Source: Nostoc sp. 'Peltigera membranacea cyanobiont' 210A (GTDB lineage Bacteria > Cyanobacteriota > Cyanobacteriia > Cyanobacteriales > Nostocaceae). From it: a stretch of DNA of 49,510 nucleotides. Of this stretch, positions 1-7,975 are shown piece by piece. Location: NCBI RefSeq assembly GCF_002246015.1, contig NZ_NOLJ01000002.1, positions 474,418-523,927 on the forward strand, in the 5' to 3' direction. A program made the translations under genes and the position numbers. Positions within the stretch are counted from its first letter, which is position 1. Each line of letters begins with the position of its first letter. A model generated the notes under the pieces. It saw only the letters and a program-made list of their open reading frames with translations. It had not been told where the DNA came from and did no database searches.

Positions 1-2
1 CC

Positions 3-34
3 CTGCTCCCCTGCTCCCCTGCTCCCCTGCTCCC
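3..34. repeat. Octamer tandem repeat CTGCTCCC x4
   Basis: Four perfect head-to-tail copies of CTGCTCCC lie at the window edge, about 80 bases before chlI. Such short tandem repeats are common between genes in Nostoc-type genomes. The array may continue outside the window. Confidence 0.8.
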
Positions 35-111
35 GATCTTCACATTCCCCCATGCCCCACCTGTGTCACAATAAGGAACTGTAATAAGAAAAATATTGTT
101 AAGGTAATTTA

Positions 112-1236
112 GTGAGTCCAACTGCTCAATCCACGGCAAGTGCGCGTCGCGTAGTATTTCCTTTTACGGCAATTGTGGGCCAGGAAGAAATGAAACTGGC
201 GCTGCTATTGAACGTGATTGACCCCAAAATTGGGGGTGTAATGATTATGGGCGATCGCGGCACCGGGAAATCCACAACTATCCGGGCGCTGGCGGATCTG
301 CTACCAGAAATTTCTGTGGTTGCTAATGACCCATTCAGTAGCGATCCTAGCGACCCCGACTTAATGAGCGATGAAGTCCGCAAACTGTTAGAACAAGGAG
401 CGGAAATTCCTGTAGCTCACAAAAAAGTCCAAATGGTAGACCTGCCGCTAGGAGCTACAGAAGACCGAGTTTGTGGCACAATCGACATCGAGAAAGCTTT
501 ATCTGAAGGTGTCAAAGCTTTTGAACCGGGACTGCTGGCAAAGGCTAATCGGGGCATTCTCTATGTGGATGAAGTCAACTTACTAGATGACCACCTTGTA
601 GACGTGTTACTCGACTCCGCTGCCAGTGGATGGAACACTGTAGAACGAGAAGGTATTTCTATCCGTCACCCAGCGCGTTTCGTGCTTGTGGGTTCTGGAA
701 ACCCAGAGGAAGGCGAACTACGCCCCCAATTACTCGATCGCTTTGGGATGCACGCAGAAATTCACACAGTCAAAGAACCAGCTTTGCGGGTGCAAATCGT
801 GGAACAACGGGCGGATTTTGACCAAAACCCGCCAGTATTTCTCGAAAACTACAAACCCCAGCAAGAAGCATTGCAACAGCAAATTGTCAATGCTCAACAG
901 CTTTTGCCAGAAGTGAAACTTGACTACGATCTGCGGGTGAAAATTTCTGAAGTCTGCTCAGAACTGGATGTGGATGGTTTGCGGGGTGACATTGTTAGTA
1001 ACCGTGCTGCCAAAGCCTTAACAGCTTATGAAGGACGCACTGAAGTTACAGTTGATGATATCCATCGCGTAATTACGCTATGTTTGCGTCACAGACTGCG
1101 GAAAGACCCTTTAGAATCGATTGATTCTGGCTACAAAGTTGCCAAAGTTTTTAGCCGCGTCTTTGGCGTTGAACTACCAGAAAGTGATACTGCACAAAAG
1201 AACGGCACAGGTCAAAAGTTAGGGGCTAGAGGTTAA
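112..1236 (+). CDS. chlI: Magnesium chelatase ATPase subunit I (ChlI)
   Basis: AAA+ subunit of magnesium chelatase, which with ChlD and ChlH inserts Mg2+ into protoporphyrin IX at the first committed step of chlorophyll synthesis. The 374-residue product has Walker A GDRGTGKS at residues 47-54, Walker [11 protein letters not shown] around 149-158 with Asp153-Glu154, the [17 protein letters not shown] segment with sensor and arginine-finger residues, and the C-terminal AAA+ lid ([12 protein letters not shown]). Length fits the family. The start is GTG at 112, with AAGG about 8 bases upstream; no ATG start fits better. The last codons run into a repeat-rich intergenic region. No chlD or chlH is next to it, as is usual in cyanobacteria. 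Confidence 0.96.
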   Translation: MSPTAQSTASARRVVFPFTAIVGQEEMKLALLLNVIDPKIGGVMIMGDRGTGKSTTIRALADLLPEISVVANDPFSSDPSDPDLMSDEVRKLLEQGAEIPVAHKKVQMVDLPLGATEDRVCGTIDIEKALSEGVKAFEPGLLAKANRGILYVDEVNLLDDHLVDVLLDSAASGWNTVEREGISIRHPARFVLVGSGNPEEGELRPQLLDRFGMHAEIHTVKEPALRVQIVEQRADFDQNPPVFLENYKPQQEALQQQIVNAQQLLPEVKLDYDLRVKISEVCSELDVDGLRGDIVSNRAAKALTAYEGRTEVTVDDIHRVITLCLRHRLRKDPLESIDSGYKVAKVFSRVFGVELPESDTAQKNGTGQKLGARG

Positions 1237-1400
1237 AAGTTAGGAGCGGAGCCGGAAACGCTCCGCTTCCGGTGAAGAATTAAGAGTTAAGAGTTTTGAA
1301 TGGAAAGCTGCTTCATATCTCACAACTTTAATTCTTCACTTAGCACTGACTATATAACTCACAACTCCTAACTCTTAACTCCTAACTCTTAACTCAGTAC
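1237..1400. repeat. Intergenic repeat cluster with hairpin and heptamers
   Basis: The gap after chlI holds a perfect 12-bp inverted repeat, GTGAAGAATTAA at 1272-1283 and its complement at 1328-1339, plus a smaller GGAGCG/CGCTCC hairpin near 1243-1264. From about 1360 to 1394 follow alternating heptamers of the CTAACTC/TTAACTC type. The GC-rich hairpin lacks a T-run, so a terminator role for chlI is uncertain. Confidence 0.6.
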
Positions 1401-1406
1401 TGAAAT

Positions 1407-1703
1407 ATGAGATTTTGGTCTTTTTGGTTCAACAGCTTTGTTCTATCTAGCCAATACAACCCGCCCAGGTTTGTAGAATTATTGATGCTCTTATTAGCGA
1501 TCGCTATGCTGGCAATAGCCAGTATTTTACCCGATATACCCTATTTAATCTTAGGCTTGAGCTTAGTAGTTGGGGCATCTATTTCCATCTTAGTGCGGGA
1601 AGCGATCGCCCCCTCACCCCAGACGCGAATTACCCAACTAACAGCATCCCTATTACTCATCATCAGCCTATATGGCTTTGCTGATTTAATGTACACTCTT
1701 TAA
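1407..1703 (+). CDS. Small hypothetical membrane protein
   Basis: A 98-residue protein that I cannot assign to a named family. Three hydrophobic stretches are visible: residues about 27-43 (LLMLLLAIAMLAIASIL), 45-65 (PYLILGLSLVVGASISILV) and 79-95 (LTASLLLIISLYGFADL), so an integral membrane protein is likely. A short charged loop with two Arg residues separates the second and third segments. It starts with ATG at 1407 directly after a heptamer repeat array and has no clear ribosome binding site. It is monocistronic, lying between chlI and a convergent gene. HIP1-like GCGATCGC inside the frame indicates a long-resident gene. No function is proposed. Confidence 0.6.
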   Translation: MRFWSFWFNSFVLSSQYNPPRFVELLMLLLAIAMLAIASILPDIPYLILGLSLVVGASISILVREAIAPSPQTRITQLTASLLLIISLYGFADLMYTL

Positions 1704-1766
1704 AATGAGTCATTTGTTATTTGTCCTTTGTCCTTTGTTAGTTATAAGTAGGTAATTGGTCTTTGA

Positions 1767-1786
1767 AGACGCGATAAATCGCGTCT
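1767..1786. repeat. Dispersed palindrome AGACGCGAT-N2-ATCGCGTCT
   Basis: A 20-bp perfect palindrome. Near-identical copies occur at 8505-8524, 27252-27367 (tandem) and 36607-36626, so this is a dispersed repeat family in the genome. Confidence 0.75.
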
Positions 1787-1844
1787 CTAGATGAGGGTTT
1801 TGTTGCTCATTCTGAACTGTGTTGAGTTATAAGCACCAATAGAC

Positions 1845-1886
1845 CAATGACCAATAACCAATGACTAATGACTAATGACTAATGAC
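1845..1886. repeat. Heptamer repeat, CAATGAC/TAATGAC type
   Basis: Tandem heptamers of the AATGACT/AATGACC kind run up to and into the stop codon region of the minus-strand nucleotidyltransferase gene. The same family recurs near 8555-8585 and 25109-25144. Confidence 0.7.
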
Positions 1887-2973
1887 TCCATTTTTGCATT
1901 TCCACCAATTCCATACACAACTCATTAATTTGCTCCAAATCAGGTTTATGAGGTAGGGCAGATTGTTCGCAAACAACGTCTATTTCGGCGACCAAATCTT
2001 CTGCTATTTTCATCACCTGTTCATAAGAATACTCACCTTTTAAAATAGCTTTTAAATCTTCAACATCACCAGCTATTCTCCTATCTACAATCACTTCACC
2101 TCGTCGCAATATTTCTACTCCACTGCGTAACAATCTAATGCAGTGCATTCCATGTTTGAGGTCAAAACCCGACTTTCTTTCCATTTCTGCCCTAGCCGGA
2201 TTTCTATTCTCCTGCCAAGATAAGTAAGCCTTCCATTCTCTTAAAGCAATTTGATAGCTTTGGCTTTTCTGAAGCAGACGAATAAAATCTTTACGGCTAT
2301 TGGTTAACTTTTGGGTATATTCCAAAGTTTCATCAGGTAAAGTATATTGTTTTAACACTCCTTTAAAATCAATATCTGCTGTCAGCAATTGATATAATTG
2401 TTCTGCTTCTTCCAAAAACTCAATCCGTCCTCTGATTAAGTTATAAAGATATTCCAGAAAAGCATTTAACTCATCTTTGCTAAGGGGTGCTTCGTCTTCT
2501 ATAGCAAAGTCAGATGGTATCGGTTTTTTTTGCGGTGGCTTTAACAACCACTTACGATGAGTTTCCATCTTTTTGATTTGGGCAAAGGCATAACCAGTGT
2601 AAGTATGTTTTACCTTCTTGCTCAAGAATAACTGTTTATGATTAATTAAATGCTGTCCGACTGCGCTTAAAAAAGGATAGTTATTTAACCAGAGCAATTC
2701 TAAAACATTGGGGTTCGCGCCCGCTAATAACTGGAGGATTTTTCTTAATTCATATATAACTGTGTCTTTGTTACCATCAACGAATGGAAATATTCCTGGT
2801 TCATCCCAACCAGTATCTTTTTGTTCTATCCGATCAAATCCCAAGTAGTACCTTTTGGGTGCAATAAATACTCCCCGATAATCAAAGTCGGAATCAGGGC
2901 GATTTAAACCATAGCCGTGGCTACCAGCCAAACCAATTAAAATAGTTCTTTGCTCAACTTCTATTCTTTTCAT
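1879..2973 (-). CDS. Nucleotidyltransferase-fold protein (DNA polymerase beta superfamily)
   Basis: A 364-residue protein of the polymerase-beta-like nucleotidyltransferase superfamily. The N-terminal signature reads GSHGYGLNRPDSDFDYRG (residues 17-34), matching the GS-x(n)-SDxD pattern with metal-binding acidic residues Asp29 and Asp31. The remainder is largely helical and charged, with no second domain that I recognise. Members of this broad superfamily transfer nucleotides to small molecules, RNA or proteins; the substrate cannot be read from sequence. The ATG at 2973 gives the full N-terminal strand of the fold. The gene stands alone, and its downstream end abuts heptamer repeats. An antitoxin or tRNA-modifying role is possible but unsupported here. 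Confidence 0.8.
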   Translation of the reverse strand: MKRIEVEQRTILIGLAGSHGYGLNRPDSDFDYRGVFIAPKRYYLGFDRIEQKDTGWDEPGIFPFVDGNKDTVIYELRKILQLLAGANPNVLELLWLNNYPFLSAVGQHLINHKQLFLSKKVKHTYTGYAFAQIKKMETHRKWLLKPPQKKPIPSDFAIEDEAPLSKDELNAFLEYLYNLIRGRIEFLEEAEQLYQLLTADIDFKGVLKQYTLPDETLEYTQKLTNSRKDFIRLLQKSQSYQIALREWKAYLSWQENRNPARAEMERKSGFDLKHGMHCIRLLRSGVEILRRGEVIVDRRIAGDVEDLKAILKGEYSYEQVMKIAEDLVAEIDVVCEQSALPHKPDLEQINELCMELVEMQKWSH

Positions 2974-3291
2974 ATCACCTGATTAAAATATAGTCATCCT
3001 AACTCATCAGTTAAGCAGGTGGCGAGATGGAGAGTAGAGAAAGGATTTATTAACTCTCTTCAGATATTCCGTAGATAATGTCACAGCATAAAGACAGCTG
3101 ACGATCGGTACATAACAACCCTACTTAATCATTCGCGAACAATAAAATCCCCAACTTCTCTAAGAAGTCAGGGATCTGAGTTTTGTATTTAACAAGAATA
3201 CCCCTAAAGGAGATGATGCAACGGTATCCCCTTGAGTAGCAAAACTTGTCAATTCAGTTATTCTTATACTTTCGGTTTCCTAGAACAGAAA
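2974..3291. other. Intergenic gap with one dispersed hairpin
   Basis: No gene is seen. At 3147-3175 there is a hairpin, ATCCCCAACTTCT and its near-complement AGAAGTCAGGGAT with a 3-base loop, of a kind often scattered in Nostoc-type genomes. It is not followed by a T-run in the orientation of either neighbour. Confidence 0.55.
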
Positions 3292-3525
3292 TTATCTAGG
3301 ATAAATGTGGCGTCTAGTTCCCCATCCTGGATTGACAATGGCGGCTAAATCTTCTTCAGATAATTTGCTAATCTCACTATCCAGTTCTCTGGCGGTGAAA
3401 TCATAGCCACGCTCTTGAGCAATTTTGATGAAGGCTTCTGGATCGGCTGTTGCTTTGAGCCTTTGCTGTAACGCTTGATCTTGTTTTACAGCTTGAAAAA
3501 GTCGGGCAGCATTTTGCTGTGTCAT
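3292..3525 (-). CDS. Nif11-like leader-domain small protein
   Basis: A 77-residue protein with the Nif11 N-terminal pattern: AARLFQAVKQDQALQQRLKA, then DPEAFIKIAQERGYDFTARELD and the ELxxxxxxLSEEDLAAIVNPG segment. Nif11 domains occur in nitrogen-fixing cyanobacteria and serve as leader regions of some RiPP precursors. The tail here is short (GWGTRRHIYPR), basic, lacks a Gly-Gly cleavage motif and has no Cys, so a modified-peptide product is doubtful. I prefer ATG 3525 because AGGAG lies 10 bases upstream; the in-frame TTG at 3534 would leave no room for it. No modification enzyme or transporter gene lies nearby. Confidence 0.75.
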   Translation of the reverse strand: MTQQNAARLFQAVKQDQALQQRLKATADPEAFIKIAQERGYDFTARELDSEISKLSEEDLAAIVNPGWGTRRHIYPR

Positions 3526-3534
3526 GACAATCAA

Positions 3535-4185
3535 TCTCCTGTTTGAAATATCAGGTTTGAATGTGATAGTTTAACTCTTGAGGATTCACTAACTTTTGTA
3601 AAGAATTTATAAATGAGATTCCTTATATTTCATCTTAAAACAAAGAAGAAAAATGTGTTGATTATGATAAAAAAATATAACTTTTAAACTAATATTAACG
3701 TTAGTTTTTTGTAAAATCAGCCCTAAGATAGTAGCAATTTTTATCTAACAATAATTAAGTCTGATTTCTTGTAAATACAATTTACATTCGTGCGGGTGAG
3801 CGATGCTCATAACGACTATTGGTTAATTCCTCCCCACTCTTGAAAAATGAGCGATCGCACAGAGTAATACCAATTCAAAATTCAAAATTCAAAATTCAAA
3901 ATTAAGAAAGCCAGACAGAACAAAGGTTTGGGAGTATGTATCTGTCGCATTCTTTTTTCAAATTGGTATAATTAACTGATTTTTCATCTTCCGGTTGACC
4001 AGACAGCAATGCCAAACCCAAAAAATCCTGTTATAGCTTGACTTGACGCCTATGAATAAAATACTATGTTAGATTGTCTGTCTAATTCCTGCTCGGATCA
4101 GGTAGACATATTACAAAGGCTGGCAAAAGCATCTCTACAGGAGATAAAAACCAGCTACCTGTACGGCAACCTCAAGGACAATTCC
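3535..4185. other. Long intergenic region upstream of rplU
   Basis: No convincing gene is seen. The first part is AT-rich and probably holds the promoter of the Nif11-like gene. A HIP1 site lies at about 3850, then a MITE-like element at 3867-3969. From 4066 there is an open frame continuous with rplU, but it lacks ribosomal protein homology and is better read as 5' leader. Confidence 0.5.
3867..3969. repeat. MITE-like element with ATACCAATT ends
   Basis: A 103-bp stretch is bounded by the inverted repeat ATACCAATT (3867-3875) and AATTGGTAT (3961-3969). The left half contains four TTCAAAA heptamers. No coding potential is seen. The inverted ends and lack of a gene suggest a non-autonomous mobile element or dispersed repeat. 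Confidence 0.5.
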
Positions 4186-4593
4186 ATGACCTACGCGATT
4201 ATTGAAACTGGCGGCAAACAAATACGAGTAGAGCCAGGGCGGTTTTACGACGTTGAACTGCTTGCGATCGAACCAGATGAAAAAGTTACAATAGATGCCG
4301 TATTACTCGTGCAGCACGATGGCGAAGTCACCATTGGACAGCCATTAGTAACAGGTGCGACTGTAGAAGGGACTGTAATGCGACATTACAGAGGTCGTAA
4401 AGTCCTGGTATACAAAATGAAGCCGAAAAAGAAAACCCGCAAAAAACGGGGGCATCGTCAGGAAATTACCAGACTTATGATTGATTCCATCATCCTTAAC
4501 GGTGCAGTGTTTGCTGCCCAAGGAGAACCGGAGAAGGAAACCCCCATTATAGATAACAGTTCTGCCGAAGAAGTTGAAACCGCTGCCGAATAA
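4186..4593 (+). CDS. rplU: 50S ribosomal protein L21
   Basis: L21 is a large-subunit protein that binds 23S rRNA near L20. The product begins [19 protein letters not shown] and carries the basic [16 protein letters not shown] segment typical of L21, with an acidic C-terminal tail ([11 protein letters not shown]) often seen in cyanobacteria. I place the start at ATG 4186, giving 135 residues; an in-frame upstream ATG at 4066 would add 40 residues with no L21 homology. AAGGACA lies just upstream of 4186. rpmA follows after 29 bases, the conserved rplU-rpmA order. Confidence 0.95.
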   Translation: MTYAIIETGGKQIRVEPGRFYDVELLAIEPDEKVTIDAVLLVQHDGEVTIGQPLVTGATVEGTVMRHYRGRKVLVYKMKPKKKTRKKRGHRQEITRLMIDSIILNGAVFAAQGEPEKETPIIDNSSAEEVETAAE

Positions 4594-4622
4594 TAAAAGA
4601 AGAAGATACACAAGAGGAAATT

Positions 4623-4904
4623 ATGGCTCATAAGAAAGGAACAGGTAGTACACGCAACGGTCGTGATTCTAATGCCCAACGTCTGGGTGTCAAACGTTAT
4701 GGCGGTCAAGTTGTACGTGCAGGAAACATTCTCGTGCGTCAACGCGGCACCAAATTCCACCCTGGTAACAACGTCGGTATTGGTAGCGATGACACTTTGT
4801 TTGCCTTAATCGACGGTGTTGTAATGTTTGAGAGAAAGGGCAAAACTCGTAAAAAAGTTAGTGTTTATTTACCCATAACTGCTGCTGAAGCAGTAGCAAG
4901 TTAG
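4623..4904 (+). CDS. rpmA: 50S ribosomal protein L27
   Basis: L27 has an N-terminal arm that reaches the peptidyl transferase centre. The 93-residue product starts [19 protein letters not shown] and contains [20 protein letters not shown] and [20 protein letters not shown], the family hallmarks. AGAGGAA sits 5-11 bases upstream of ATG 4623. There is no N-terminal cleavage extension of the kind found in Firmicutes. It is co-transcribed with rplU, 29 bases upstream, and is followed by a probable terminator hairpin at 4974-5004. Confidence 0.97.
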   Translation: MAHKKGTGSTRNGRDSNAQRLGVKRYGGQVVRAGNILVRQRGTKFHPGNNVGIGSDDTLFALIDGVVMFERKGKTRKKVSVYLPITAAEAVAS

Positions 4905-4973
4905 AGTATTACGGTGGACATCTGCCGTTGGTGTCTAAGTTAAGGCATCAGCCCAGATGTCAAGAGAACGAGC

Positions 4974-5004
4974 AGCCGTTCGTCGGTGACGTTGACGGAC
5001 GGCT
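4974..5004 (+). terminator. Probable terminator of rplU-rpmA
   Basis: The stem AGCCGTTCGTC at 4974-4984 pairs with GACGGACGGCT at 4994-5004, with one G-T pair and a 9-base loop, followed by TTAA. The T-run is short, so termination efficiency is uncertain. Confidence 0.5.
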
Positions 5005-5176
5005 TTAACCAAGCTCATCGAACAATTATTATCCATTCACAGCTTATACCTAGAGAGCTTTTTTACACCCTACATAATTTTTCAAACACCCTCTTAAGCT
5101 AGTTATACGGAAAAATTCCCTATAATACCCGAATATGAATGTTATATAGACAGTTTCCGCATAATAAATAGTAATA

Positions 5177-5651
5177 GTTAGGCAGCGTGATGGATGACGG
5201 TTGGGAAGGTGTCGACGAGGCGCTGAGGCGCTTTGGGCTACCGGCGAAGCACGCCGACCGCCCGGCGATTGTCGCCGCACTGCGTGAGCAGATCCGACTT
5301 GAAGCCAATGAGGTCGGCGACCAGTTCCTGATGCGCCTCCTGTGCGCCCAGCTTTTCTCGCTGGGTGTGGTCGAAGACTGCCTGTTAGTTTGGAAGGCGA
5401 AGTCGTGCAACTTCGATACACACTGCGGGATTGATGTCCAGTTCCTATGTGGAGCGGGTTTGAAGCAGACCAAGGAGTTCCTCCGCGCCCACGGCAGTGA
5501 CCCGGCACAGGATGCCTTGGAGTACATCGCTCGATGTGACTGCGACTTCGCCGACTTCTCGGTCGAGCGCACCCTCCGACAGGCGCAGGAGTTCTATCGG
5601 GTGGCGTGACTTGCTGCGGCTAACCGGCCGCTGAACGTCGGTTCGTTAGGC
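5177..5651 (+). mobile_element. Putative solo integron gene cassette
   Basis: A 468-bp unit lies between two identical GTTAGGCAGC sites (5177-5186 and 5645-5654). GTTAGGC fits the integron core-site consensus GTTRRRY. The unit holds one ORF that begins 10 bases after the left G/TT cut point and ends 36 bases before the right one, the normal compact cassette layout. Base composition jumps: by hand count about 73% GC at 5221-5280 and 60% at 5281-5340, against 33% at 5101-5160. No integrase gene is in the window. The attC-like segment is shorter and less regular than typical, so erosion or a different origin cannot be excluded. Confidence 0.6.
5190..5609 (+). CDS. Hypothetical protein, cassette-borne
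   Basis: A 139-residue acidic soluble protein whose family I do not recognise by name. It has helical character throughout, no signal peptide or membrane segment, and a central Cys-containing block (LLVWKAKSCNFDTHCGIDVQFLCGAG, quoted here only as LLVWKAKSCNFDTHCGID). Codons are strongly GC-ending, unlike all neighbours, and I see no HIP1 octamer, which indicates recent transfer from a GC-rich donor. ATG 5190 is preferred; GTG 5187 would add one residue. The gene fills the proposed integron cassette. It is flanked by AT-rich non-coding DNA and has no visible promoter of its own. Confidence 0.7.
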   Translation: MDDGWEGVDEALRRFGLPAKHADRPAIVAALREQIRLEANEVGDQFLMRLLCAQLFSLGVVEDCLLVWKAKSCNFDTHCGIDVQFLCGAGLKQTKEFLRAHGSDPAQDALEYIARCDCDFADFSVERTLRQAQEFYRVA

Positions 5652-5654
5652 AGC
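5613..5654 (+). other. attC-like recombination site
   Basis: GGCTAAC at 5618-5624 resembles the R'' box (RYYYAAC with one mismatch) and GTTAGGC at 5645-5651 is a perfect R' core site. The outer bases GCTGC (5613-5617) and GCAGC (5650-5654) are complementary, as are AACCG (5622-5626) and CGGTT (5639-5643). The span of 42 bases is below the usual attC size, so it may be shortened. Confidence 0.5.
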
Positions 5655-6061
5655 CATACCATAGTCCTTTGCGATATAACCCAAGCCGAGGTACTTCGAG
5701 GACTACGAAGACATTAGAATTTAGCGCTGTAAATGCCAACTTATGAGTGAAAGTAGCAATGGTGATTTTAGTCTTTAGCTTCACGCTTTTTTTGGCTTGA
5801 TTCTCCTTTTACAATGACTTTACCATTAATGTCCGATTGCTGACCCCTACCAGAGCGATCGCTCCACATCACTTTGCTAGTTCTTATGTACTACCTTTCC
5901 CCACCTTACCCGATAGTTATAAAACAAACGTTGATAAATAACAAATGCCAAGATGTTGGGGTGCATGTTAAAGGTTACTGGATTTGGGAAAATTCCATAC
6001 CTTTACCCTTTAACCCTTCCCCTTTTCCCCACTTCTGCAAGAAGTCTAGTGAACAGTCAGA
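5655..6061. other. Intergenic region between cassette and flv2
   Basis: About 400 bases with no convincing gene. GC content falls back toward the genomic level. A HIP1-like GCGATCGC lies near 5854. A 63-codon open frame from 5874 has no homology that I can recognise and poor initiation context, so I do not call it. Confidence 0.5.
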
Positions 6062-7798
6062 TTAATAATAGCTGCCAGATTTACGATACTCCAAAGCCGT
6101 GACACCATCATTTTCCAACACTTCACCGCGATCGATGACGGCATAAATTAACCATCGATCGCCACATTCCAGCTGATTTTGCACTGTACATTCTAAATAG
6201 GCTAATGCCTCATTCAGAATTAAACAACCATTCAGAGCAGTTTTTGTGGCAAGATTTGCAAAGGGATTATCTCCTAAAGTGCTGTGACGAGAAAAATAGC
6301 GGCGGACATTTCTTCCTTCTTTAAGGATATTCAGCACAAATTTATCCCCAGGATGATGCATTAAATCTGCATTTTGCTCGTTAGCGATCGCAATCATAAT
6401 TCCTGGCGGGTTAAAAGTTGCCTGCGATACCCAAGAAGTTAAAACCCCTTTGTGAGTTTCTTCATCACGAGTTGTCACAACACAAAGAGAACCAACAATC
6501 CGCCCCACCGCTTGTTCGGTACGATCTACATGGGTTTCTGTGACAATGTGGCGGGAAGTCCGCAGTTTTTTGGTTTTCTTCAAGTTTTGAGCAAAAAAAG
6601 CACCAGCTTCTTGACACTGCTGGAGAATCTCAGGAGTCGGACTGAAACGCACCCGAATTGTTTCAAACCCTAGTTGATAATTAGCATCTTTGAGCTTGCT
6701 TTCGATTAAATCTATCGCCTCGCCACTCCAGCCATAAGAACCAAACACCCCTGCTAACTTAGTTTTAGCCGCCACCGAGAGGACGATTCCTAAAGCAGTT
6801 TGAATTTGAGTCGGTGCATGGCCGCCTAAAGTGGGTGAGCCGATAATCAAGCCATCGCAGGATTCTACAATGCGGTTAATCTCCGCAGAATCGGCTAGTT
6901 CACAGTTGATTGATTCTACATTAACTCCAGTTTGGATCAAACCTTGAGCGATCGCATTCGCTAGAATTGCTGTATTTCCATAAGCAGAAGCATAAAGCAA
7001 AGCGACACTCAACTCTTGAGATTTTTGCCCTTGACACCATTGACGGTAATCATAAGTAAAACGACTCAGGCTGTAACGAACAACTGGCCCGTGTGCTGGG
7101 GCATAACATCTGGCTCCCAAAAGCGATATTTTATCTAAGGCTACTTCGACTTGTTTGGCTTGGGGCGCATGGAGACATTCAAAATAGTAACGACGTTCCG
7201 CATCTAAACCCTTCCAATCTTCATCAAACAAAATATCTTCGCAAATATGAGCGCCAAAAAGTTTGTCTGTGTAGAGTATTTTTGTAGCGGCATCGTAGGT
7301 ACAAAGTCCATCCGCCCACCGAGGAGTCGGTACAGAGATAAATGATAGAAGATGTCCTTGTCCTAAATTTAGAGTATCCTGCGATCGCATCGCTTGAATA
7401 GGTGATTCAAATTCGGGAAAAGCGGTTTTGAGAGCATTGGCGGCAGGGCGAGAACAAATGAGAGTGGCTTGAGGAACCAGAGAGAGTAATACTCGCAAGG
7501 TTGCTCTGCGGTTGGGATTGACATGACTGAGAACAATGTAATCGAGGGAGATGAAATCTAGATGTTGTGCAAGTTGCTCAAGGTAAATTTCGGTAAAAGA
7601 TTCGCCGGGAGGGTCAATTAAAGCCTTTTTATCAGCTTGAATCAGAAAAGAATTCGCTGTAGTTCCCCGTTGGCGGGAATATTCCACCTCAAATTTTAAT
7701 CTGTCCCAAGTCCGCGATCGCAAAATCAGAGTATTTTTACCAATTTCAGCAACTTGTACATCTCTGCTATGGTTGGGCGTTAATGTGGCGGCAGACAT
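6062..7798 (-). CDS. flv2: Flavodiiron protein Flv2 (diflavin flavoprotein)
   Basis: Cyanobacterial flavodiiron protein with a metallo-beta-lactamase-like domain (about 30-255), a flavodoxin domain (about 260-405, LLYASAYGNTAILANAIAQG) and a C-terminal flavin reductase domain (about 430-578). The diiron ligands are replaced: HVNPNR at 92-97 stands where canonical enzymes have HxExDH, Arg160 replaces the next His and Lys179 the bridging Asp; His92 and His236 remain. This is the pattern of Flv1/Flv2-type partners, which form heterodimers with Flv3/Flv4. It is the last gene of a minus-strand operon, flv4 - PsiE-like - flv2, as known from Synechocystis (sll0217-sll0219). The Flv2/Flv4 pair photoprotects photosystem II under low CO2 and high light. 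Confidence 0.92.
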   Translation of the reverse strand: MSAATLTPNHSRDVQVAEIGKNTLILRSRTWDRLKFEVEYSRQRGTTANSFLIQADKKALIDPPGESFTEIYLEQLAQHLDFISLDYIVLSHVNPNRRATLRVLLSLVPQATLICSRPAANALKTAFPEFESPIQAMRSQDTLNLGQGHLLSFISVPTPRWADGLCTYDAATKILYTDKLFGAHICEDILFDEDWKGLDAERRYYFECLHAPQAKQVEVALDKISLLGARCYAPAHGPVVRYSLSRFTYDYRQWCQGQKSQELSVALLYASAYGNTAILANAIAQGLIQTGVNVESINCELADSAEINRIVESCDGLIIGSPTLGGHAPTQIQTALGIVLSVAAKTKLAGVFGSYGWSGEAIDLIESKLKDANYQLGFETIRVRFSPTPEILQQCQEAGAFFAQNLKKTKKLRTSRHIVTETHVDRTEQAVGRIVGSLCVVTTRDEETHKGVLTSWVSQATFNPPGIMIAIANEQNADLMHHPGDKFVLNILKEGRNVRRYFSRHSTLGDNPFANLATKTALNGCLILNEALAYLECTVQNQLECGDRWLIYAVIDRGEVLENDGVTALEYRKSGSYY

Positions 7799-7833
7799 AA
7801 TAACCTCTCTTAAGGATAGGACATTGACTAAAT

Positions 7834-7975
7834 AATTCGTAATTCGTAATTCGTAATTTGAAATAATAATGCTACGCCCTTTTATGTCTTCATTGAGGAA
7901 TATTGTGGGTTTGTATTCTTCAATTACGAATTACGTTAGCGAGTCATCGAGCGTCATTATAAATTACGAATTATG
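7834..7975. repeat. ATTCGTA heptamers and inverted partner
   Basis: ATTCGTA repeats at about 7836-7858 face complementary AATTACGAATTACG copies at about 7921-7935 and 7963-7973, between the PsiE-like gene and flv2. A large stem is possible in the operon mRNA and could affect relative expression of flv2; this is inference. Confidence 0.5.

Noticed and set aside
4066..4185. Upstream in-frame extension of rplU by 40 residues
   Set aside because: The extra residues have no L21 homology, while ATG 4186 gives a normal L21 start and has AAGGA just upstream.
5050..5572. Long minus-strand open frames opposite the cassette gene
   Set aside because: They are shadows caused by high GC content; the plus-strand frame fits the cassette boundaries and has a coherent protein composition.
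5601..5720. tRNA-like or phage attachment site near the GTTAGGC core
   Set aside because: No cloverleaf or T-loop sequence is visible, and there is no integrase gene; an attC-type reading fits better.
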